Assembly (NCBI RefSeq): GCF_000172975.1
Contig: NZ_ABTR02000001.1
Coordinates: forward strand, 1,092,501 to 1,156,500
Length of the DNA: 64,000 bases
DNA from: Dethiosulfovibrio peptidovorans DSM 11002
Lineage (GTDB): Bacteria; Synergistota; Synergistia; Synergistales; Dethiosulfovibrionaceae
Reading direction: 5' to 3'
Numbering within the stretch: the first letter of the stretch is position 1; each line of letters begins with the position of its first letter. The notes below the pieces were generated by a model. That model was not told the origin of the DNA. It made no database searches and saw only the letters and a program-made list of their open reading frames with translations. The translations under genes and the position numbers were made by a program. Below are positions 60,501 through 64,000 of this stretch, in pieces.

Positions 60501-61083
60501 GGCAAGCTTCAACATAGACGGCCAGGAGCTGTACATACTTCCGGGAAGCAGAGCTTCCGCCTGGCCCGGTGACGATTTCTATCGATACCTCGACGTCAGC
60601 GGATCGGCCTGGAGGAGCGAGTCCGACTCTAAGGGGGGCAAAAGGGAATCTCTGGACCTGAGCTGCTCCGGAGAGGTTAACCTGAAGGCTCTCAACGCCC
60701 TTCTCGGAGCCATGAGAAGCCTCCTGGAGGCAACCATAGAGAACATCAAGGATCCCCGATCACTGGCTACGGACCTTCTGGCGGGAATAGTCGGGGGATA
60801 CTCTGCCAAAGACTTCAGAGAAATAAGTCTCCATGTGGGAGGGAGCTGGAATTCTCCGGTAATATCGGACCTCAAGATCGGGGATAAAGGCGGTATCGGA
60901 GGGCTCGGAACCGGCCTGCCGACCAACGGAAAGGGCAGCGAGACGAAGATAAGGATACAGATCGACATACCTACCGGAGAGGGCGGAGGAGAGGAGACCG
61001 ACGCCGGAGATCAGATGAAGCAGCAGATCCTGGAGAACCTGCTCAAACAGGTTATAGGCGACCAGGAGGATCCCACGGAGTGA
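57511..61083 (+). CDS. Very large TamB/AsmA-like envelope protein
   Basis: A 1190-residue protein with one N-terminal membrane anchor (YFSLLAGIMLLAILAF, about 6-22). A long run of beta-strand repeats follows (…LSGDISVGL…, …GGTVDLEKGPSVRLDGKLSG…, …GKIDGEFSLSGSYSSPRLDFSA…), typical of bridge-like lipid-transfer proteins of the AsmA/TamB superfamily. A C-terminal hydrophilic tail contains the TamB-like GxxxGLPTNGKGSETKIRIQIDIP stretch. Such proteins span the periplasm to move phospholipids or aid outer-membrane biogenesis, supporting a diderm cell. It stands alone, with no tamA next to it in this window. It is preceded by the DnaA-box cluster. Confidence 0.8.
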   Translation: MKKRVYFSLLAGIMLLAILAFRWGGAKVVDLIDRGIQDGVASMGGASMSIGFIDGNPFSGYRITSLRLMDRSGVTVATVRSVTGKPDLKALLSGRIRLASLEVEGVRVEEMLLPDLVSETESGGGEVPLEIGLVTVSDCGPLYGGGWSLTELRAVGDGMSWSGYVRGSWREEPLDGDFEFDLSEGVRIPAASIRGVGGSLSFSGSLSPGLDGSGSLEDLSMERLGAILPSLEGAGVKGRANLRYRLFGTFSSPVLSGDLHFSEGGLGELPLPDVMGDVSFSGGELSLSSCRIELGEGTLSGDISVGLISEDHPIQVDLVATDVDLSSFSGELRDKAVSLDVGFLSIALKGPAASPVGEMSFRKVRALKGGGGLTDMSGKVTIREDGGLDVLVRSPLAGGKLSVKGAVDLDGGSVDLSALADNVDLSELSSLTGNRLPDVEGKIGADIKVSGPLGAPSAEGRLFSDKLAVFGGSLGRTEGSFRYDKGLLRIISLSSEIGSGKVTGGGTVDLEKGPSVRLDGKLSGIAGASLEKAFPAAGGNMPEGVLDGSWSYRSKGSGGLFSMDLRSGKLTFVEVFPLVGFEAKVSLEGERLKIDKVEAGLYGGRLSLSGAAPLAVGDMAIKGSLSGLDGSVLFGAMGGLEAAGKIDGEFSLSGSYSSPRLDFSARTDRLDLESLPVEKLSLSLKSGKDRIDASLKGLMGGSPLKGGGWIRLPSGKDAGALDLEASVRGLDIRSIMPEDIEMGGTLFGKIHLLGPLNRPKLYAQGKAPRLQVGNMAFASVDLGGFLGRDDDLSFQASSLFGDRRVQASCDVKPYDSGWGLEFEASGGDVLLSSLAPNLEGVVDGRVDLNMSGSWKDGRISASGNASSRELSTHGIKIRSVSLPLKVDGPSLRVSGGKAEMYGGRGDVDLSVDLTRNSWKGKVDVKGIDVKPLLEDGADLPGTISGDADLKLDLSGVAGRAFLFNVTGFLRGRSVELIDFSVLKSVTKGAPLRIKDLAASFNIDGQELYILPGSRASAWPGDDFYRYLDVSGSAWRSESDSKGGKRESLDLSCSGEVNLKALNALLGAMRSLLEATIENIKDPRSLATDLLAGIVGGYSAKDFREISLHVGGSWNSPVISDLKIGDKGGIGGLGTGLPTNGKGSETKIRIQIDIPTGEGGGEETDAGDQMKQQILENLLKQVIGDQEDPTE

Positions 61084-61089
61084 TCGATT

Positions 61090-61143
61090 TAAATAAAAAG
61101 TCGGAGGGACCCTGAATTCAGGGTCCCTCCGACTTTTTATTTA
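61090..61143. terminator. 54-bp perfect palindrome, bidirectional terminator
   Basis: Perfect self-complementarity runs from 61090 to 61143, centred on GAATTC at 61114-61119, with A-rich and T-rich outer arms giving U-tracts in both directions. It separates the convergent TamB-like and parvulin genes. Confidence 0.9.
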
Positions 61144-61159
61144 TATTTGTTGTTGCGCT

Positions 61160-62053
61160 TTATTTCTTATCCGCCGACGCTTTCTTGAGTTCGGGGAGAA
61201 GAATCTCGACCTTGTAGGTCTTCTTCAGCTTATCCACGTACTCCGACAGGGTGTCCCTCTGCTTTTGCTGAAGAAGCTGCTGGCGGATTCCGTCTTTCAC
61301 CTCGTCGAAGGGCTGTTCGGAGGCGTCCTTATGGTCGGTCACCTTTATTATGTGGTAGCCGAACTGGGTTTTGACCGGATCGCTGATGTCTCCGATCTTG
61401 GTTGCGAAGGCGGCCTTCTCGAACTCAGGAACCATCTGTCCCTCGGTGAAGAAGCCCAGGTCTCCGCCTCTGGATTTGGAGGGGCAGTCCGAGTCCCTCT
61501 TGGCGGCGTCCTCGAAGCTGACTTTGCCGGCCAGGATATCCTTACGGATCTTGGTTGCCTCTTTTTTGGCCTTTTTCCACAGATCGTTTCCGGCGTCTTT
61601 GGAAACCTGTATCAGTATGTGGCTGGCTTTTACCGATTCGGGAACCTCGAAGGCAGCCTTGTGGTCGTCGTAAAACTTCTTGACCTCCTCGTCTGATACC
61701 TTGGCGCCGGAGAGGACCTTCTCCATAGCCATTCCGGCCAGGACTCTCTTTTCCAGCTCGGCCATGGTCTCTTTGTACTTCTCCGTCTCGGTCAGTTTGT
61801 TATCCTTCCCCCATAGGTAGAAGAGCACCGAGTCGGCCATGTCCTCCACCAGTGCCCTCTTGCCCTCGGGGGTGCCGAAGTAGGCTGCCTGGCTGGGCTG
61901 AGCTCCTGCCATCACCTCGTCGAAATCCGCCTGGGTGACCGTCTCGGGTCCTACCTTGGCGAGGATTTCGTCTTTTTTCTCGTCCGCCGCGAAAGCCGCA
62001 CCGCTGAGGGCGACCGTCAGTGTCAAAGCCAGTACGATGTTCTTTTTCTTCAC
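61160..62053 (-). CDS. Secreted peptidyl-prolyl isomerase (parvulin, SurA/PpiC/PrsA-like)
   Basis: A 297-residue protein: signal peptide (KKKNIVLALTLTVALSGAAFA), SurA-like N-terminal helical chaperone region (about 25-140), a parvulin domain (about 145-240) with VKASHILIQVS, AKRDSDCPSKSRGGDLGFFTEGQMVPEFEKAAF and TQFGYHIIKVTDHK, and a C-terminal helix. The parvulin signature is complete. It is expected to fold outer-membrane or secreted proteins in the periplasm. GTG at 62053 lies 9 nt after GGAGG, preferred to the TTG at 62068, which overlaps the ribosome site. Confidence 0.93.
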   Translation of the reverse strand: MKKKNIVLALTLTVALSGAAFAADEKKDEILAKVGPETVTQADFDEVMAGAQPSQAAYFGTPEGKRALVEDMADSVLFYLWGKDNKLTETEKYKETMAELEKRVLAGMAMEKVLSGAKVSDEEVKKFYDDHKAAFEVPESVKASHILIQVSKDAGNDLWKKAKKEATKIRKDILAGKVSFEDAAKRDSDCPSKSRGGDLGFFTEGQMVPEFEKAAFATKIGDISDPVKTQFGYHIIKVTDHKDASEQPFDEVKDGIRQQLLQQKQRDTLSEYVDKLKKTYKVEILLPELKKASADKK

Positions 62054-62204
62054 ATTCGTTACCTCCAAGAAAAAATATTTGCGTTCAGTAAACGTTTATA
62101 CCAGAAAAGAGGGCCTTGATCCATAGGCACATCTACGGAAAGGGAGCCTCCAAGCTTGACTGTCCTCTCCTGTGGCTGTTATTCTGCCATGGGAGGTGGT
62201 CCTA

Positions 62205-62456
62205 TTGATTCAGGTCGTTTCACTCTCTTGGGAGGAATTCAAGAGAGCTTTCGCTCACATCTTCAGGGAGGTTGACCATTTTCTGAAGGGGCTTACCGAG
62301 CATACCCTTTCCGCCAGGTGCCCCGAGTGGTGTCTACGGATAGACCACGATCGAGGCTGGATAATCTTCGACTACATGGGAAGAAAACCTCCGGAGAACC
62401 TGACCAGGCCCAAGGGGCCCCATCTTTTCAAGATAGAGGGATGCCCTTACCTGTAG
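62205..62456 (+). CDS. Small hypothetical protein
   Basis: An 83-residue frame with TTG start at 62205 following GGGAGGTGG. The sequence is SLSWEEFKRAFAHIFREVDHFL, then RCPEWCLRIDHDRGWIIFDYMGRKPPENL, and ends in IEGCPYL. It has no signal peptide. Paired Cys (CPEWC) and a C-terminal Cys could bind metal. It is followed by a terminator, which supports a real transcript. I do not recognise the family. Confidence 0.5.
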   Translation: MIQVVSLSWEEFKRAFAHIFREVDHFLKGLTEHTLSARCPEWCLRIDHDRGWIIFDYMGRKPPENLTRPKGPHLFKIEGCPYL

Positions 62457-62469
62457 ACCGCATTATTCG

Positions 62470-62500
62470 AAGCTCCCGGGAACAACCTCGGGAGCTTTCT
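62470..62500 (+). terminator. Terminator after small hypothetical gene
   Basis: AAGCTCCCG (62470-62478) pairs with CGGGAGCTT (62489-62497), followed by TCTTATT. Confidence 0.7.
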
Positions 62501-62584
62501 TATTGTCCGGTTCCCCTAGAGGTTTGACACCGTAACTCCACTTGGGTATTCTCAGGATAGAACATTTTAGAAAGCGGTGACGGC

Positions 62585-63262
62585 ATGGCCATAACTGAGC
62601 GTATAGAGGATTATCTGGAGACCGTTCTGGAGATAGAGCTGGAGGGCTCGGTTCCTTCAGTAACAGAGCTTGCATCCCGTCTGGGAGTCCGAAAGGCCAC
62701 GGTGGTCGTGGCTGTCCGCAAGATGGTCGACATAGGGCTTCTGGACCACCAGAGATACGGAAAGATCGAGCTCACCAGGAAGGGCAGGGAGAAGGCCCTG
62801 GAGACCTACAGAAGACACCAGCACATGACCTTTCTCTTCTCCGAGATTTTGGGGGTGGAGGATCCTATCGCGGAGGAGATGGCCTGTGCCGCCGAGCACT
62901 GTCTCGACTCTACCACCGAACGGCGTCTTGCCGCCTTTGTCGATTTCTGCTGTCGCTCCAAAGCCGAGGGGCGAGGTTGGATAGCGGCTATGGAGAAATT
63001 CGTCGCCTCGCCGGAACATCTCTCTATTCCCCTCACGATGCTTCTGCCGAGACAGAGGGCCAAGGTCCTTCGTATAACCGCCTCGGGCCCCAAGAGGACC
63101 GCCCTCAGGGATAGGAGGTTTCTGCCCGGAGAGGAGATAAAGAGGCTGGACGACGGCAGGGGAAAGGACGTCGAGGTCCGTCTGGGAGATCGAACCGAGG
63201 TCCTCGGAAGCCTGGATGCCCTGGCCATTTGGGTGATTCCGTCGGAGGACGGCGATGAATGA
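62585..63262 (+). CDS. DtxR/MntR-family metal-dependent regulator
   Basis: A 225-residue protein. The N-terminal winged helix (ITERIEDYLETVLEIE, VTELASRLGVRKATVVVAVRKMVDIGLLDHQRYGKIELT) and the metal-binding dimerisation domain (MTFLFSEILGVEDPIAEEMACAAEHCLDS) match DtxR/MntR. The C-terminal part (about 155-220, LTMLLPRQRAKVLRI…) resembles the SH3/FeoA domain. It normally represses metal transport genes when bound to Fe or Mn. It overlaps the ABC ATPase gene by 8 nt, an unusual partner. Confidence 0.88.
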   Translation: MAITERIEDYLETVLEIELEGSVPSVTELASRLGVRKATVVVAVRKMVDIGLLDHQRYGKIELTRKGREKALETYRRHQHMTFLFSEILGVEDPIAEEMACAAEHCLDSTTERRLAAFVDFCCRSKAEGRGWIAAMEKFVASPEHLSIPLTMLLPRQRAKVLRITASGPKRTALRDRRFLPGEEIKRLDDGRGKDVEVRLGDRTEVLGSLDALAIWVIPSEDGDE

Positions 63263-64000
63263 ACTTTCCGCTTTAAACGTCACCAAGAGTTTCGGCCCCT
63301 TCACAGCGGTGGACGATCTGTCTCTGACGGTCAAGGGAGGGACGATCCACGCAGTCGTCGGAGAGAACGGCGCAGGTAAATCCACCTTGATGAAGTGTCT
63401 CTACGGTATCTACCGACCCGACGGGGGAAGCTTCCGGATGGACGGCAAGCCTCTGTCCATAGGTTCCCCCAGGGACGCCATGGGATACGGCATAGGTATG
63501 GTGCATCAGCACTTCATGCTGGTGCCGTCCATGTCCGTCTGCCGTAACGTAGTTCTGGGCGACGAGCCTAAAAGAGGGATCGCCTTCGACCTGGACGGAG
63601 CCCGTACCAGGGTGGGAGAGCTGATCGACCGATACGAACTGGACATATCTCCGGACGTGCCGGTAGGACACCTCCCGGTGGGCCGACAGCAGCAGGTGGA
63701 GATACTCAAGCTCCTCTATCGTCGTGCGGAGATACTCGTATTCGACGAGCCGACGGCGGTTTTGTCTCCTAAGGAAGTCGACGGACTCTTCGAGACGATT
63801 CGAGGCTTCCGCGAGGAGGGACGGACCGTAATCTTCATAGCCCACAACCTGGGCGAGGTCCTTGAGATCTCCGACACCGTCTCCGTGATGAGAAAGGGAC
63901 GGCTGATAGACACCAAACCAGCCTCAAAGCTGGACAGGTCTTCCCTGGCCGAACTCATGGTAGGTCGCTCCATAGACATGCCATCGGTATCTGAAGCTCC
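63255..64000 (+). CDS. ABC transporter ATP-binding protein, BMP/sugar (nucleoside) type, partial at right edge
   Basis: Open from the ATG at 63255 to the window end (248 codons visible). Walker A is VVGENGAGKSTLMKCLYG near residue 36. The Q-loop is GIGMVHQHFMLVPSMSV, the signature is PVGRQQQVEILKLLYR, Walker B is ILVFDEPTAVLSPKEV, and the H-loop is VIFIAHN. MVHQHFMLV is characteristic of the YufO/NupO-type nucleoside importers, which carry two ATPase domains (about 500 residues); the second domain and permeases should follow. The MntR-type gene overlaps its start. Confidence 0.93.
   Translation, partial: MNELSALNVTKSFGPFTAVDDLSLTVKGGTIHAVVGENGAGKSTLMKCLYGIYRPDGGSFRMDGKPLSIGSPRDAMGYGIGMVHQHFMLVPSMSVCRNVVLGDEPKRGIAFDLDGARTRVGELIDRYELDISPDVPVGHLPVGRQQQVEILKLLYRRAEILVFDEPTAVLSPKEVDGLFETIRGFREEGRTVIFIAHNLGEVLEISDTVSVMRKGRLIDTKPASKLDRSSLAELMVGRSIDMPSVSEA

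Noticed and set aside
1-64000. tRNA, rRNA genes and metabolite riboswitches.
   Set aside because: I scanned the intergenic stretches by eye and saw no cloverleaf with a TTCGA arm and no recognisable riboswitch core; a covariance-model search could still find one.

Overview
The window looks like chromosome from an anaerobic, peptide-using, diderm bacterium, most likely a member of the Synergistota close to Dethiosulfovibrio. That placement is inferred from gene content and was not tested by database search. The supporting content is an OPT oligopeptide transporter, a C69 dipeptidase and a peptidase-T-like M20 enzyme; cell-envelope genes (ArnT-like transferase, TamB/AsmA-like protein, secreted parvulin); a Thermotoga-style aro operon with an AroK-AroB fusion; and frequent TTG/GTG starts behind strong AGGAGG sites. 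The DNA is moderately GC-rich by eye. The cas4-cas1-cas2 region, the CRISPR leader and an alcohol dehydrogenase gene are visibly more AT-rich.

Layout. 1-3.4 kb: an AraC regulator beside a cupin / broken CMD-flavodoxin / aldo-keto reductase cluster. 3.5-8.4 kb (minus): one operon for ArnT-like transferase, polyprenyl-phosphate glycosyltransferase, GtrA flippase, OmpR response regulator and histidine kinase, probably envelope modification under its own two-component control. 8.5-14.8 kb: aromatic biosynthesis operon aroF-tyrA-aroA-aroC-aroKB, preceded by a promoter, a 49-codon leader peptide dense in Tyr/Phe/Trp codons and an intrinsic terminator, i.e. an attenuator. 14.9-19.3 kb: a HAD-NUDIX fusion, wrecks of a Fic gene and an NSS transporter (the latter still carrying its own leader-peptide attenuator), an aminotransferase and a GNAT protein.

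19.3-30.2 kb: a complete type I-C CRISPR-Cas system. The order is cas3-cas5c-cas8c-cas7c, then a 33-repeat array, then cas4-cas1-cas2, so the array sits inside the cas cluster. Two things stand out. The cas leader contains a degenerate CRISPR repeat followed by a pseudo-spacer that matches DNA 47 bp upstream next to a TTT PAM-like triplet, the layout expected of a crRNA-like RNA that represses its own cas operon. Spacer 9 is a perfect 34-nt match to the aminotransferase gene in this window, but without a TTC PAM.

30.2-41 kb: a tandem duplication of a solute-binding-protein gene that carried the 3' end of cas2 with it, an IS256-type element, a CoA-disulfide-reductase-like enzyme, a broken peroxiredoxin, panC-panD, a pentapeptide protein and two exporters. 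41-50.9 kb: OPT transporter, C69 dipeptidase, ureohydrolase, B3/B4 protein; a collapsed type I-E CRISPR-Cas relic (pieces of cas3, cas1, cas2 and two repeats); a HicAB relic; and a radical SAM / AIR-synthase / DUF2000 group. 51-64 kb: chemotaxis receptor, half-length AbrB-type membrane protein with a small membrane protein, zinc alcohol dehydrogenase, M20 peptidase, thermonuclease-like protein, a DnaA-box cluster, a very large TamB/AsmA-like protein, parvulin, a DtxR/MntR-type regulator, and the start of a BMP/sugar-type ABC ATPase that runs off the window.

A recurrent theme is genes that keep their two ends but have lost the middle (CMD-flavodoxin, lipoprotein flavodoxin, Fic, NSS transporter, peroxiredoxin, HicAB, type I-E cas genes). 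This suggests a lineage that loses accessory genes by internal deletion, although assembly or consensus error should be excluded first.
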